A stretch of 64,000 nucleotides of DNA from Beijerinckia indica subsp. indica ATCC 9039 (GTDB lineage: Bacteria > Pseudomonadota > Alphaproteobacteria > Rhizobiales > Beijerinckiaceae): contig NC_010581.1 in assembly GCF_000019845.1 (NCBI RefSeq), positions 811,501 to 875,500 of the forward strand. The letters run 5' to 3'. Shown piece after piece: positions 9,547-19,212 of the stretch. Below the pieces are notes generated by a model. That model had not been told where the DNA came from, did no database searches, and saw only the letters and a program-made list of their open reading frames with translations. The translations under genes were made by a program, and so were the position numbers. How positions within the stretch are numbered: the stretch's first letter is position 1; the number at the start of each line of letters is the position of its first letter.

Positions 9547-10089
9547 ATGAACTCAAGGGCGGTCAATTCGCGGCCGCAGCGGATCTGGCGCCACCTGGCC
9601 AGCTTCGGCTTCCTTGCCGTCGCGGCGCAAGCTTTCCTTGGGGGGCAGCCGGCCCTGGCGCAAGGTGTCGTCAAGGCAAAGCATGGCGATTGGGAATTGC
9701 GGTGCGAGACCCCGCCTGGGGCGCAGAGTGAGCAATGCGCCCTGTTGCAGAGCGTTGCGGCGGAAGACAAGCCGAACATCAATCTCGTCGTCATCGTCCT
9801 GAAGACAGCGGATGGCAAGAGCCGCCTGTTGCGGGTCATTGCGCCGCTCGGTGTCCTTTTGCCGTCTGGTCTCGGCCTCAAGATCGATGCGACCGATGTC
9901 GGGCGCGCTGGTTTCGTGCGCTGCCTACCCACCGGCTGCGTCGCCGAAGTGGTGATGGATGAAAAGCTGATCGACCAGATGAAGACGGGCAAGAATGCGA
10001 CCTTCATCATCTTTCAGACCCCGGAAGAAGGGATCGGCATCCCGCTCGCCCTCAATGGGTTCAAACAGGGGTTTGAAAGCCTGCCATGA
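9547..10089 (+). CDS. invasion-associated locus B (IalB) family protein
   Basis: A 180-aa secreted protein from the ATG at 9547, with a signal peptide (hydrophobic run LASFGFLAVAAQAFL, cleavage after ALAQG). The mature part has the IalB pattern: KHGDWELRCE, then paired cysteines (EQCALLQ and RCLPTGCVAE), then a C-terminal LNGFKQGFESLP typical of the family. IalB-type proteins occur across Hyphomicrobiales, mostly in non-pathogens, and their function there is unclear. The frame is open to 9430, but only the 9547 start gives a standard signal peptide. Confidence 0.85.
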   Translation: MNSRAVNSRPQRIWRHLASFGFLAVAAQAFLGGQPALAQGVVKAKHGDWELRCETPPGAQSEQCALLQSVAAEDKPNINLVVIVLKTADGKSRLLRVIAPLGVLLPSGLGLKIDATDVGRAGFVRCLPTGCVAEVVMDEKLIDQMKTGKNATFIIFQTPEEGIGIPLALNGFKQGFESLP

Positions 10090-10110
10090 CGTTTCAATCT
10101 TCAATTCCTA

Positions 10111-10165
10111 GTATCCACCTCATTGAAGCGCGACGTGTCGCGCTTCAATGAGGACAAGTGGATAC
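10111..10165. terminator. long palindrome after the IalB gene
   Basis: Nearly continuous hairpin: 17-bp arms 10118-10134 and 10137-10153 with a 2-nt centre, plus outer arms 10111-10118 and 10158-10165. It follows the IalB stop by about 20 nt. It probably ends or protects that transcript; no clear T-tract follows. Confidence 0.6.
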
Positions 10166-10270
10166 GGTTTAAAAAGCGACGATTCTCGATACTAGGGCTG
10201 GGTCGATTTCCTTTCCTTCCGTCCCAGTTTAAGAAAGACCCTCTTGAAATATTGGCTGGAGCTTTAGCGC

Positions 10271-10969
10271 ATGCGGCGGGCCTTGCGTCGACACTTGCCC
10301 TTTGCCTTGTTCCCTGCGATGCGGACGGCGGCGATTGCCGTTGCGCTCGTGGGCCTCGCCGGTTGCGGAGGCAAGGGCGGTGGGGGCGCTTTCGACGGCG
10401 CGAGCGTTGAAAATAGCAGCGGCTCCAGCACCCAGGTGAGTCTCACGCCGAAGCTGGCGAGCCTATTGGGTCTCAGAAGCTCGGCTACGACCGCGGATGG
10501 GAAAGAGGAAGTCTCGCGGATCGCATGCCCGGAGGTGATTCTGCTCGATGGTGATGCCGCCAAGCGAGTCTATGCCAGCGGCGAGGACAATGCCAGCTTG
10601 CGCTACCAGGTTTCCATCAATGATGCCGCGCGTGAATGCGCGCGCGAGGGAGACGAATTGGCGATCAAGGTCGGCGTGCGCGGCAAAGTGCTGCTCGGGC
10701 CGGTGGGCAGTCCTGGGACATTCAACGTCCAACTCCGCGTCGCCATTATTGACGAGGCTGAAAAGGATGAAATTTTCAGCAAGATCTACCGCACAAATGT
10801 GACGATCGCCCCTGGTCAGACCGAGGGAGTCTACACCCTGATCTCAGATGTTCTGAAGATGGAATTCCGGCATGAACAGGCGGATCAGGATTATTCGATC
10901 AAGATTGCCCTGGCCGATGGCAGCGCGAGTGCAAGCGCGCCTGCACCGCGCCGTAAAAGAGGGCATTGA
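10271..10969 (+). CDS. putative lipoprotein, uncharacterised
   Basis: A 232-aa protein with a signal peptide and a lipobox LAGC (Cys near residue 32) followed by a Gly-rich linker, so it is probably a lipoprotein. The mature part contains EEVSRIACPEVILLDGDAAKRVY and predicted beta-rich segments; similar conserved hypothetical lipoproteins occur in Hyphomicrobiales, but no function is known. A shorter start at the Met near residue 17 would still keep the lipobox. The C terminus is Ala/Ser/Arg-rich. It stands alone between the IalB gene and the glycine riboswitch. Confidence 0.75.
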   Translation: MRRALRRHLPFALFPAMRTAAIAVALVGLAGCGGKGGGGAFDGASVENSSGSSTQVSLTPKLASLLGLRSSATTADGKEEVSRIACPEVILLDGDAAKRVYASGEDNASLRYQVSINDAARECAREGDELAIKVGVRGKVLLGPVGSPGTFNVQLRVAIIDEAEKDEIFSKIYRTNVTIAPGQTEGVYTLISDVLKMEFRHEQADQDYSIKIALADGSASASAPAPRRKRGH

Positions 10970-11032
10970 TCCAGAGCACGCGGCATTGACAAGCTGACCG
11001 GCCTCGATCAAAACTCCGCGCGTCAGACCAAA

Positions 11033-11154
11033 TCCCTAGCGGGAGAGTCCGTTTTCCAAGACAGGTTGGAAGCTTCCGACCGGTTTCGCTGAAAACGGCG
11101 CCGAAGGCGCAACCGCCCCGGAAACGCTCAGGCCCACGGACCGCTAGGGGATGA
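11033..11154 (+). promoter_or_regulatory. glycine riboswitch, aptamer 1
   Basis: Conserved glycine-aptamer segments are readable in order: CTAGCGGGAGAGTCCG (11036-11051), GCGCCGAAGGCGCAACCG, CCCCGGAAACGCTCAGG, then CGGACCGCTAGGGGATGACA. The end segment ACCGCTAGGG pairs with the start CCCTAGCGG to close P1. It lies about 260-380 nt upstream of gcvT and probably turns on the glycine cleavage operon when glycine is high. Confidence 0.88.
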
Positions 11155-11325
11155 CACTCTGGAAAGCGATCGTCGCACGCAAGCAGATTGGAAATTTCCA
11201 ATTTTGAGTCTGCTCAAGTCGCCGATCCACCGACGGGCGTAACTCCAAGCCTCCCAATGGTCATAATGCTGACCTTGGTATAGGCGCGGCGGAAATCTCT
11301 CAGGTCACCGGACAGAGGGGGCAAG
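11154..11325 (+). promoter_or_regulatory. glycine riboswitch, extended second aptamer
   Basis: After aptamer 1 the sequence ACTCTGGAAAGCG begins a second aptamer, and GGAAATCTCTCAGG followed by CGGACAGAGGGG (11309-11320) ends it; CTCTG and CAGAG can form its P1 stem. Between them lies an unusually long segment with a strong stem-loop (AGCAGATTGGAA pairing toward TTCCAA and TCTGCT, about 11182-11213) and a GGTCAT/TGACC-type stretch near 11259-11282 that resembles the dispersed repeat of this genome. Confidence 0.65.
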
Positions 11326-11414
11326 GTATTCGTTGACGCTTCGGGATGGTGTCATTGGCCGTCCTTGCGCACGAATCGCCTTTCCTTAAGGCCTCTCTCT
11401 GGATTTGCCGCGCC

Positions 11415-12569
11415 ATGTCGCAAGCTGCCTCTGCCTCCGACACCTCCGGTTCGACGCCGGCGCTTCTGCATACGCCCCTTTACGCGCTGCATTGCGCGCG
11501 CGGCGCCCGCATGGTCCCTTTCGCCTGTTATGCCATGCCGGTGCAATATCCAACCGGCATTCTTGAGGAACATCTGCATACCCGCGCCAAGGCCGGGCTG
11601 TTTGATGTCTCGCATATGGGCCAAGCCCTGCTCGAAGGCCAAGGGGCCGCTGCACGCCTTGAAACTCTGGTGCCGGGCGATCTCACGACACTTGCCCCCG
11701 GGCGCATGCGCTATACGCAACTGCTGAATCCTGAAGGTGGCATTCTCGACGACCTGATGGTGACGCGCCTCGCCGATGATGCGGCTGGCGAGCGTTTGTT
11801 CCTCGTCGTCAATGCGGCGACCAAGGCGCAGGATTTCGCCCATATTGGTGCGTCTTTGCCGGATCTGCGGCTGACCCTTCTGGAAGATCGTGCCCTCCTG
11901 GCCTTGCAGGGGCCGAGCGCCGCGACCGTGCTGGCGAAACATTTTCCTGCCGTCGCCACCATGCCCTTCATGAGCCTGATCGAGACCGAGCGAGAGGGGG
12001 CGCTCTGGCGCATTTCGCGCTCGGGTTATACGGGCGAGGACGGTTTCGAAATTGCCGTGCCGGCTGGCGCCGCTGAGGCCTTCGCCGAAACCTTGCTTGG
12101 CGATGAAGAGGTCTGGCCGATTGGCCTTGGCGCCCGTGATTCGCTGCGGCTCGAAGCCGGCCTCTGCCTTTACGGGCATGATATCGATCCGATCACGACG
12201 CCGATCGAGGCCGGACTCCTCTGGTCCATTTCCAAGCGCCGGCGTGAGGGGGGCGGTTTTCCCGGCGCGGCGCGCGTCCAGCGCGAGATTGCCGAAGGAC
12301 CCGCTCGCCGCCGTGTCGGCTTGAAGATCGAGGGCAAGATCCCAGCCCGCGAGGGAGCAAAAATCGAGACCCTGGAGGGTGAGGTGATCGGCCTCGTCAC
12401 TTCGGGTGGTTTTGCGCCGAGCCTCGGCGCGCCGATCGCCATGGGATATGTGGCGAGCGCCCATGCGGCCAATGGGACTGCCTTACAGGTGATCGTCCGA
12501 GGAAAACCACTCGCCGCGACGATTACCTCCATGCCTTTTGTTCCGAATCATTATTACAGGGGCGCCTGA
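11415..12569 (+). CDS. gcvT: glycine cleavage system T protein (aminomethyltransferase)
   Basis: Transfers the methylene group from the aminomethyl-lipoyl H protein to tetrahydrofolate and releases ammonia. The protein (384 aa) has the N-terminal [19 protein letters not shown] motif, FDVSHMGQ and the [10 protein letters not shown] folate-site motif. The ATG at 11415 is chosen over an upstream in-frame start at 11346 because the extension is not family-like. In the PFAGYDMPVQYP motif of the family, this protein reads [11 protein letters not shown], a small deviation. Its stop codon overlaps the gcvH start by 1 nt. Confidence 0.94.
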   Translation: MSQAASASDTSGSTPALLHTPLYALHCARGARMVPFACYAMPVQYPTGILEEHLHTRAKAGLFDVSHMGQALLEGQGAAARLETLVPGDLTTLAPGRMRYTQLLNPEGGILDDLMVTRLADDAAGERLFLVVNAATKAQDFAHIGASLPDLRLTLLEDRALLALQGPSAATVLAKHFPAVATMPFMSLIETEREGALWRISRSGYTGEDGFEIAVPAGAAEAFAETLLGDEEVWPIGLGARDSLRLEAGLCLYGHDIDPITTPIEAGLLWSISKRRREGGGFPGAARVQREIAEGPARRRVGLKIEGKIPAREGAKIETLEGEVIGLVTSGGFAPSLGAPIAMGYVASAHAANGTALQVIVRGKPLAATITSMPFVPNHYYRGA

Positions 12570-12943
12570 TGTCGATCACCCGCTACACCAAGGACCATGA
12601 ATATATCCGCGTCGAGGGAGAGACCGGCACGGTCGGCATTACCGATTACGCCCAGTCGCAATTGGGCGATGTCGTCTTCGTGGAACTGCCGGCCATCGGC
12701 AAGGCCCTGACCAAGGGCGGTGAGGCTGCGGTCGTTGAAAGCGTGAAGGCCGCGAGCGAGATCTATGCCCCGGTGTCGGGCGAGGTCGTGGCGGTCAACG
12801 AGGCTTTGGCCGAGGCACCGGGCACCGTCAATGAAGATGCAGCCGGCAAAGGCTGGTTCCTGCAAATCAAGCTCGCCGATGCCAAGGAACTCGACGGCCT
12901 GATGGACGAGGCCGGCTATCAGGATTTCCTGAAAACGCTTTGA
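12569..12943 (+). CDS. gcvH: glycine cleavage system H protein
   Basis: Lipoyl-bearing shuttle protein of the glycine cleavage complex, 124 aa, full length. The N terminus reads [14 protein letters not shown], and the lipoyl lysine sits in [16 protein letters not shown] near residue 60. It overlaps gcvT by 1 nt and precedes gcvPA by 36 nt, so it is co-transcribed under the glycine riboswitch. Confidence 0.97.
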   Translation: MSITRYTKDHEYIRVEGETGTVGITDYAQSQLGDVVFVELPAIGKALTKGGEAAVVESVKAASEIYAPVSGEVVAVNEALAEAPGTVNEDAAGKGWFLQIKLADAKELDGLMDEAGYQDFLKTL

Positions 12944-12979
12944 GCCGATCAGATGGTTTCGATCCGATAGGAGAAAGAA

Positions 12980-14323
12980 ATGCGCTATCTGCCTTTGACG
13001 CCGGAGGATCGGACCGAAATGCTGGCGCGCGTCGGCGTCCCCTCGGTCGATGCTCTCTTCGAGGATATTCCAGCCGCCAAGCGCCTGGTAGAACTGCCGG
13101 ACTTGCCGCTCCACAAAGGCGAATTGGAAGTCGAACGCTGGCTCGGCCGGCTTTCTGCCAAGAATCTCGCGGCTTCCGCCGCGCCTTTCTTTGTCGGCGC
13201 TGGCGCATACAAGCACCATGTGCCGGCCAGCGTCGATCATCTGATCCAACGCTCGGAATTCATGACGAGCTATACGCCCTATCAGCCGGAAATCGCCCAG
13301 GGCACCCTGCAATATGTGTTTGAGTTCCAGACGCAGGTCGCGGCCTTGACGGGCATGGAGGTCGCTAATGCCTCCATGTATGATGGCTCGACCGCGACGG
13401 GTGAGGCTGTGCTGATGGCTCATCGCCTGACCAAGCGCGGTAAGGCGATACTTTCAGGGGGGCTGCATCCCCATTATGCCCAGGTCGTCACGAGTCAGGC
13501 GGCTCTGACAGGTCATGACGTCGTGGTCATGCCGCCCGACTTGCAAGCCAAGGAAGATCTCGTCGGTCGGCTTGACGCGCAAACCTCCTGCCTCGTCGTG
13601 CAATCGCCCGACGTCTTCGGCAATTTACGCGATCTCGAACCATTGGCCGAAGCCTGCCGCAAACAGGGTGTCTTGCTCATTGCCGTCTTTACTGAAGCCG
13701 TTTCTCTTGGCCTTGTCAAAGCACCGGGTGATATGGGCGCCGACATTGTCGTTGGCGAAGGTCAATCGATTGGCAATGCGCTGAATTTTGGCGGCCCCTA
13801 TGTCGGGCTTTTTGCGACGCGCTCGAAATATCTGCGGCAAATGCCAGGACGCCTCTGTGGCGAAACACTCGACGCGGATGGAAGGCGCGGTTTCGTGCTG
13901 ACCCTGTCCACCCGCGAGCAGCATATTCGCCGCGATAAGGCGACCTCGAATATTTGCACGAATTCAGGGCTTTGCTGTCTCGCCTTCACCATCCATCTAA
14001 CGCTTTTGGGCGAGCAGGGATTGCGGCAGTTGGCGACGATCAACCATGCCCATGCGGTCGATCTCGCCGATCGTCTCGCCAAAGTGCCCGGCGTCGAACT
14101 CCTCAACGAGACGTTCTTCAACGAATTCACGATTCGCCTGCCGGGGCGGGCGGAAGATCATGTCGAAGCCCTGGCGGCGCAGGGCATTCTCGCCGGTGTC
14201 CCGGTCTCGCGTCTACTGCCGGGGCAGGGTTGCGATGATTTGCTGATCATCGCCAGCACTGAAGTGAACAGCGACGATGACCGGGCGGCCCTGGTCGATG
14301 CGCTCGCCAAGCAAATTGCCTGA
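12980..14323 (+). CDS. gcvPA: glycine dehydrogenase (decarboxylating) subunit 1
   Basis: N-terminal half of the split P protein, 447 aa. The P protein decarboxylates glycine with PLP and passes the aminomethyl group to GcvH. The [15 protein letters not shown] start, [17 protein letters not shown] segment (here [13 protein letters not shown]) and the [14 protein letters not shown] motif are typical. The GGAG ribosome site lies just upstream of ATG 12980. The split-subunit arrangement gcvPA-gcvPB differs from the single-chain P protein of enterobacteria. Confidence 0.95.
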   Translation: MRYLPLTPEDRTEMLARVGVPSVDALFEDIPAAKRLVELPDLPLHKGELEVERWLGRLSAKNLAASAAPFFVGAGAYKHHVPASVDHLIQRSEFMTSYTPYQPEIAQGTLQYVFEFQTQVAALTGMEVANASMYDGSTATGEAVLMAHRLTKRGKAILSGGLHPHYAQVVTSQAALTGHDVVVMPPDLQAKEDLVGRLDAQTSCLVVQSPDVFGNLRDLEPLAEACRKQGVLLIAVFTEAVSLGLVKAPGDMGADIVVGEGQSIGNALNFGGPYVGLFATRSKYLRQMPGRLCGETLDADGRRGFVLTLSTREQHIRRDKATSNICTNSGLCCLAFTIHLTLLGEQGLRQLATINHAHAVDLADRLAKVPGVELLNETFFNEFTIRLPGRAEDHVEALAAQGILAGVPVSRLLPGQGCDDLLIIASTEVNSDDDRAALVDALAKQIA

Positions 14324-14367
14324 ACGCGATATTTGAGGCGCGATATTTGAGGACGGAGTGCGAAGCC

Positions 14368-15924
14368 ATGTTGGATAAGCCGGAGACGGGCCTCGAAGAG
14401 GCGGACGGGGTGCTGGTCGATCGTGCGACTTTTACCGGCAATCGGGGGCTGGCGATCGAGGAGGGCCTGATCTTTGAGCTTGGCCGGCCGGAAGCTTCGG
14501 GCGTTGATCTGCCAGAACCCGCGCCGTTCCAGAGCCGCCTCGGCGGGCTTGAACGCAAGACGCCGATCGGTCTGCCGGGTCTCAGCGAACCTGAGACGGT
14601 GCGCCATTATGTGCGCCTCAGCCAGAAGAATTATTCCATCGATACGGGCATTTTCCCTCTCGGCTCCTGTACGATGAAGCATAATCCGAGGCTCAATGAA
14701 CGCATGGCGCGTTTGCCGGGTTTTGGCGATATCCATCCGCTGCAGCCGCAATCGAGTGTTCAGGGCGCGCTCGAATTGATGAAAGAGATCAGCCATTGGC
14801 TCTTGACGCTGACGGGCATGCAGGCGGTCGCGCTTTCGCCGCGGGCCGGTGCGCATGGCGAGGCCTGCGGCATGATGGCGATCAAACAAGCTTTGATCGC
14901 CAGGGGCGAGGCTGAACAGCGTAAGGTGGTTTTGGTCCCAGATTCAGCGCATGGCACCAATCCGGCGACGGCGACACTGGTCGGTTTCGAGGTGCGTTCG
15001 GTGCCGGCGCGCGAAGACGGCATTGTCGATGTGGAAGCGGTGCGCCAGGCGCTGGGACCGGACGTCGCCGCTATCATGCTGACCAATCCGAACACCTGTG
15101 GATTGTTTGAAAAGAACATTGTCGAAATCGCCGAGGCCATGCATGAGGCCGGCGCTTATTTCTATTGCGATGGCGCCAATTTCAACGCGATCGTCGGGCG
15201 CGCCCGGCCAGGCGATCTTGGCGTCGATGCCATGCATATCAATCTGCACAAAACTTTTTCGACGCCGCATGGCGGTGGCGGGCCGGGCGCGGGGCCGGTC
15301 GTGCTCTCGAGCCGGCTTGCGCCTCATGCGCCGCTGCCTTTCCTTGTCCAAGAAAAAGCGGGTCTGAGGCTTGTCGAGGACAAGGCCGAGGCTCCCGGCA
15401 CATTTGGCCGTATTGGCGCCTTCCATGGCCAGATGGGTATGTACGTGCGGGCATTGACCTATATGCTCTCGCATGGCGCCGATGGTTTGCGTCAAGCGTC
15501 GGAAGATGCCGTCCTTAATGCCAATTATGTGCGGGTGGGTCTTGCCGATCTGATGTCACTGCCCTTTGGCAACCGCCCCTGTATGCATGAGGCTCTCTTC
15601 GACGATGCGTGGTTGAAGGGGACGGGCCTGAGCGTGCTCGATTTCGCCAAGGCGATGATCGACGAAGGTTTCCATCCGATGACGGTCTATTTCCCGCTCG
15701 TCGTACATGGAGCCATGCTGATCGAGCCGACCGAATCGGAATCCAAGGCGACGCTCGACCTGTTCGTCGCGGCCCTGCGCGATCTGGCCATGGCTGTACA
15801 GCGGGGCGATAAAGAGCGTTTCCTTGGCGCCCCGCATTATGCGCCGCGCCGCAGGCTCGATGAAACGCGGGCGGCGAGAACGCCCGTGCTCAAATGGACG
15901 AAGCCGGCGCCGATCGAGAATTGA
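14368..15924 (+). CDS. gcvPB: glycine dehydrogenase (decarboxylating) subunit 2
   Basis: C-terminal half of the split P protein, 518 aa, carrying the PLP lysine in the NLHKTFSTPHGGGGPGAGP motif. Other family blocks are NYSIDTGIFPLGSCTMKHNP and PDSAHGTNPATA. The ATG at 14368 (MLDKPETGLEE) is chosen; an in-frame TTG at 14347 is less likely because a GGACGGAG ribosome site sits 8-15 nt before the ATG. The upstream gap contains a 13-nt direct duplication (14326-14338 and 14340-14352). Confidence 0.94.
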   Translation: MLDKPETGLEEADGVLVDRATFTGNRGLAIEEGLIFELGRPEASGVDLPEPAPFQSRLGGLERKTPIGLPGLSEPETVRHYVRLSQKNYSIDTGIFPLGSCTMKHNPRLNERMARLPGFGDIHPLQPQSSVQGALELMKEISHWLLTLTGMQAVALSPRAGAHGEACGMMAIKQALIARGEAEQRKVVLVPDSAHGTNPATATLVGFEVRSVPAREDGIVDVEAVRQALGPDVAAIMLTNPNTCGLFEKNIVEIAEAMHEAGAYFYCDGANFNAIVGRARPGDLGVDAMHINLHKTFSTPHGGGGPGAGPVVLSSRLAPHAPLPFLVQEKAGLRLVEDKAEAPGTFGRIGAFHGQMGMYVRALTYMLSHGADGLRQASEDAVLNANYVRVGLADLMSLPFGNRPCMHEALFDDAWLKGTGLSVLDFAKAMIDEGFHPMTVYFPLVVHGAMLIEPTESESKATLDLFVAALRDLAMAVQRGDKERFLGAPHYAPRRRLDETRAARTPVLKWTKPAPIEN

Positions 15925-15969
15925 AAACAGGCTGACGTAGCGTGCCCTGTGAGGGAGTGCCCATTCGAT

Positions 15970-17340
15970 TTATCGGATGGGCACGTTTTCTGTTTTTGTG
16001 GCCGCAGAGGATGCGGTGACGCGCCAGATAATATTGCCGACATCATCGGCGACGAGCACTCCGCTGTGCTTGTCGACCAGAACGCCGACCGGCCTGCCTT
16101 GCGCCTTGTCCTCCTCATTCAGGAATCCGGTGAGAATGTCTTCTGGGGGACCGAGGGGCCGGCCGTTCTCGAAGGGCACGAAAATGACGCGATAGCCCGC
16201 AAAGGGGATGCGGTTCCATGAACCGTGCTGGCCGATGATCGCTCCGTTCTCATAGTGCTGGCCGAGGCGGGACGTGTGGATAAACGTGAAACCGAGAGAG
16301 GCTGAATGCGCACCAAGCGCGTAATCGGGCTTGATCGCTTTCGTCACAAGATCGGGCCTTTGTGGTTCGACACGCTTATCCACATGTTGCCCAAAATAGC
16401 TATAGGGCCAGCCATAGAAGCCGCCTTCCTTCACTGAAGTCATGTAGTCTGGCACGAGATCATTGCCAATCTCATCGCGTTCGTTGACGGCCACCCAGAG
16501 TTCACCGGTCACGGGATTCCAATCCATGCCGACCGGGTTTCTCAAACCCGAAGCGAAAACCCGCGACGTCTTGGCAACAGGATCGATTTCCAGAACCGCC
16601 GCGCGATTTTCCTCTTCCTCCATCCCATTCTCGGCGACGTTTGAATTCGAACCGACACCGACATAAAGCCGCGATCCATCCGCATTGGCGATGAGGCTCT
16701 TGGTCCAGTGATGATTGCGGCCCGCTGGAAGATCCACGATCTTGACGCCGGGTGTTTCTATCCGCGTCGCATTCGCTTGATAGGGAAAGCGCATGAGGGC
16801 ATCCGCATTCGCGACATAAAGCTGATCGCCGATGAGCGCCATGCCGAAGGGTGAAACGAGATTTTCCAGAAAGGTGGATTTGATCTCGGCGATGCCATCA
16901 CCATTTTTGTCGCGCAGCAGTGTAATGCGGTTGGCACTTCGCTCATGTGAGCCGGCGCGCTTCATGACCAGCCCCTCGATCCAGCCGCGAAGACCGCCGC
17001 TCTTGCCTTCGGGTTTCGACGGTGCATCGGTTTCCGCAACCAGAATGTCGCCGTTGGGCAATTCGTAAAGCCAGCGGGGATGGTCGAGACCGGATGCAAA
17101 GGCGACGACCTCGAATCCCTTTGCCGGTTTGGGTGTCTGGCCCTTTGCCCAGCCGATCGCCTGCGCAATCCTCACTATGGGAATGAAGGAACTCTCGGGC
17201 TCGGGAAGCTGTGGATCGGCACCATATCCCGCGCTTTCCGGCAGGCTGGACGGACGATTGCAGGAGACAAGTGACAGAATGAGCGCTCCGATACCGGCGC
17301 TCGAAGCTAGCTTCGCCACCATGCGAATGCGCATGAACAA
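15970..17340 (-). CDS. sorbosone dehydrogenase family lipoprotein (PQQ-type beta-propeller)
   Basis: A 456-aa exported protein: signal peptide with lipobox LVSC (Cys near residue 27), then a six-bladed soluble glucose/sorbosone dehydrogenase-type propeller. Visible blocks include [21 protein letters not shown], the DKNGDGIAE loop, [24 protein letters not shown] and [11 protein letters not shown], all typical of the family. Such proteins oxidise sugars or aldose-like substrates in the periplasm with PQQ, but the true substrate cannot be told from sequence. Stands alone, convergent with gcvPB. Confidence 0.87.
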   Translation of the reverse strand: MFMRIRMVAKLASSAGIGALILSLVSCNRPSSLPESAGYGADPQLPEPESSFIPIVRIAQAIGWAKGQTPKPAKGFEVVAFASGLDHPRWLYELPNGDILVAETDAPSKPEGKSGGLRGWIEGLVMKRAGSHERSANRITLLRDKNGDGIAEIKSTFLENLVSPFGMALIGDQLYVANADALMRFPYQANATRIETPGVKIVDLPAGRNHHWTKSLIANADGSRLYVGVGSNSNVAENGMEEEENRAAVLEIDPVAKTSRVFASGLRNPVGMDWNPVTGELWVAVNERDEIGNDLVPDYMTSVKEGGFYGWPYSYFGQHVDKRVEPQRPDLVTKAIKPDYALGAHSASLGFTFIHTSRLGQHYENGAIIGQHGSWNRIPFAGYRVIFVPFENGRPLGPPEDILTGFLNEEDKAQGRPVGVLVDKHSGVLVADDVGNIIWRVTASSAATKTENVPIR

Positions 17341-17433
17341 GGCTCCTTCCGTTCGATTTCGTCGGAGGCCGCTCGCAGACGGAAAAGGCCTGTCGCTTGT
17401 TCAATCGCCGTGCTTGCTCATGTGCCTGTCAGA

Positions 17434-17598
17434 TCAAAGTCGGCCCATGAGGAGCAATATAAGCACGACGATCAGAATGATGCCGAGGACACCCATGCCC
17501 CCGTGGCCGTAACCATAGCCATAGCCTCCGAAGCGACCGCTGAAGCCGCCAAGCAGGAAGATGATGAGGATAATGAGGAGAATGAGTCCAAGCGACAT
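17434..17598 (-). CDS. DUF3309-like small membrane protein
   Basis: A 54-aa protein read directly from the sequence: MSLGLILLIILIIFLLGGF, then a Gly/Tyr-rich centre (GGYGYGYGHGG), then GVLGIILIVVLILLLMGRL. Two hydrophobic helices flanking a short Gly/Tyr loop match DUF3309 micro-proteins common in Hyphomicrobiales. Function is unknown; stress-linked expression has been proposed for relatives but nothing here shows it. Confidence 0.8.
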   Translation of the reverse strand: MSLGLILLIILIIFLLGGFSGRFGGYGYGYGHGGMGVLGIILIVVLILLLMGRL

Positions 17599-17838
17599 GA
17601 TCTATCTCCCATCGCAGCTCCAAAGGAATGCCGGCAAAAAGACGGGGCTATCGTGTGCTGATTGACCGATAAATTGATCCTATTGAAGTGTGGTACACTT
17701 TGATGATGAAACAGGTGCTGCTCGGGTTGGTCAATCCGAAGTCAGGCAATGACCAAGACCGGCATGCCATTTTCTGTTTCGAAGTCACCGGTTACACATA
17801 CCTCTCCCGTATGTGACACAGGCGTCCCGATGACTGTT

Positions 17839-18354
17839 TCACAAAGCAGGCATGAAGCTTCGGGGATGCCTGCCTTCGAATTCGGTCTTCATGAATCGGA
17901 TCAATGTATGCTTCTGGTGATTGTCCAGATTATTATAGAGTGGCTCAGCCGCATTGGCGAGCTTCGTCAAGGATGCGGCCCGCGAGGTGAGTTCGGTAGC
18001 TTGATCTCGCATCTGAATGATATCATTGGGACGCTCGTTGCGCAGACGTTGTCCCTCGCGATCTTGGTAAACACTTCTGCCGGCCGTGAGAGTCTTGAAT
18101 TGTCCGACTCCATAGTCGTGGAGCGCGGTCTGTAAGCCTGACCAATTCTTTTCCTGGTCAGGTGTCAATTGCAGATTGGCCTTGAGCCGAGCAATCCTTG
18201 CATCGACCTCGTTGACGATTTGATTGTCTGGAGGTTCAGCTCGCACTGCTTGCGCAGGTGGGGAGGTTTCACTTGTTTGGGCAAATGAATCATGGATATG
18301 AACAGCGCCGATCAATGTCGCGCTTGCAAGCCCGATAAAGAAAACTTTCTTCAT
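17839..18354 (-). CDS. Spy/CpxP-like periplasmic protein (LTxxQ motif)
   Basis: A 171-aa exported protein with a clear signal peptide (MKKVFFIGLASATLIGAV, cleavage near SFAQ). It has the LTxxQ motif of the Spy/CpxP family as LQLTPDQEKNW and is predicted mostly helical. Spy relatives act as periplasmic chaperones during envelope stress. The frame is open to 18420, but the ATG at 18354 begins the signal peptide. It lies next to the DUF3309 gene, and both could be part of an envelope-stress response; that is inference. Confidence 0.75.
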   Translation of the reverse strand: MKKVFFIGLASATLIGAVHIHDSFAQTSETSPPAQAVRAEPPDNQIVNEVDARIARLKANLQLTPDQEKNWSGLQTALHDYGVGQFKTLTAGRSVYQDREGQRLRNERPNDIIQMRDQATELTSRAASLTKLANAAEPLYNNLDNHQKHTLIRFMKTEFEGRHPRSFMPAL

Positions 18355-18581
18355 TTTGTCCACCAGGGAAGCTTCGGCCACTATCCCCATAATCGTGGGA
18401 AGCGCCGCAAAATCGTCCAACGCACATACACGATCGGCGGTAAACGCTTGACGGTTTACCCAGTTCCCACATTGGTTCAGCTAAGGACCATCAAACGATT
18501 TGAAGTAATACTATGGCTCTGTAAGGCTTTGGTCTTGCCCGGTGAAGGCATGGGTCTATTTTGCAAGATTTGCCGCAGGCA

Positions 18582-18621
18582 AAAAAAGCCCCACTGGATT
18601 TCAATCCAGCGGGGCTTTTTA
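18582..18621 (-). terminator. Rho-independent terminator of the atp operon
   Basis: A long hairpin, AAAAAGCCCC-A-CTGGATT against AATCCAG-C-GGGGCTTTTT, with one mismatch and a tiny loop, flanked by A and T runs. It lies 25 nt after the atpF stop codon on the minus strand and could work in both directions. Confidence 0.85.
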
Positions 18622-18645
18622 AGGAGTGAACTTTGGTTTGAGCGT

Positions 18646-19131
18646 TCAGTGAGCTGCGGCTTTGAGGCCGTCAATGCCTTGGTCGATCAGCTTCTGGCCG
18701 TAAGCACCCTTGGCTGCATCCGTCAGAAGAATTTCGGCGGCTTTGGTGGCGGCATCGGCGGCGATGGCCTTGACCTCGGCCATCGCTTGCGCTTCGGCAT
18801 TGGCGATCTTGTTTTCCGCCTGCTGGGTGCGACGCTGCACGAATTCCGCCAGCCTCTCGTGGGCTTCCTTGGCGATCATTTCGGCTTCAGTCCGGGCTTG
18901 CGCGACAAGGGCCTCGGCCTCGGCCTCGGCTTCAGCCTTGCGCTTCTCAAAGGAAGCCAACAAAGCGGCAGCTTCTTCGCGCAGGCGCACGGCATGGGCC
19001 AGATCTTCGCGGATACGATCCGCGCGCTTGTCGAGCGCTGCATTGAGCTTATTGTGGACGCCATAATAAAGCAGGATGGCGACAAAGATCACAAATCCCA
19101 GCGCGACGTAAAATTCCTCGTTAAATTCCAT
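18646..19131 (-). CDS. atpF: ATP synthase F0 subunit b
   Basis: A 161-aa stator subunit: one N-terminal transmembrane helix (FYVALGFVIFVAILLYY) followed by a long Ala/Glu/Lys/Arg-rich helix that dimerises and links F0 to F1. The MEFNEEFYVALGF start is typical of alphaproteobacterial b subunits. It is the last gene of the F0 operon, directly followed by a strong terminator, so the F1 genes must be elsewhere. Confidence 0.93.
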   Translation of the reverse strand: MEFNEEFYVALGFVIFVAILLYYGVHNKLNAALDKRADRIREDLAHAVRLREEAAALLASFEKRKAEAEAEAEALVAQARTEAEMIAKEAHERLAEFVQRRTQQAENKIANAEAQAMAEVKAIAADAATKAAEILLTDAAKGAYGQKLIDQGIDGLKAAAH

Positions 19132-19212
19132 CTCGCTTATCCTGCCTCCAAAAGCATCGGCTCTCTCTGGCCTGATGCTCTTTTCATTTCATTCGCGCAA
19201 CTTCGGCTGGGT

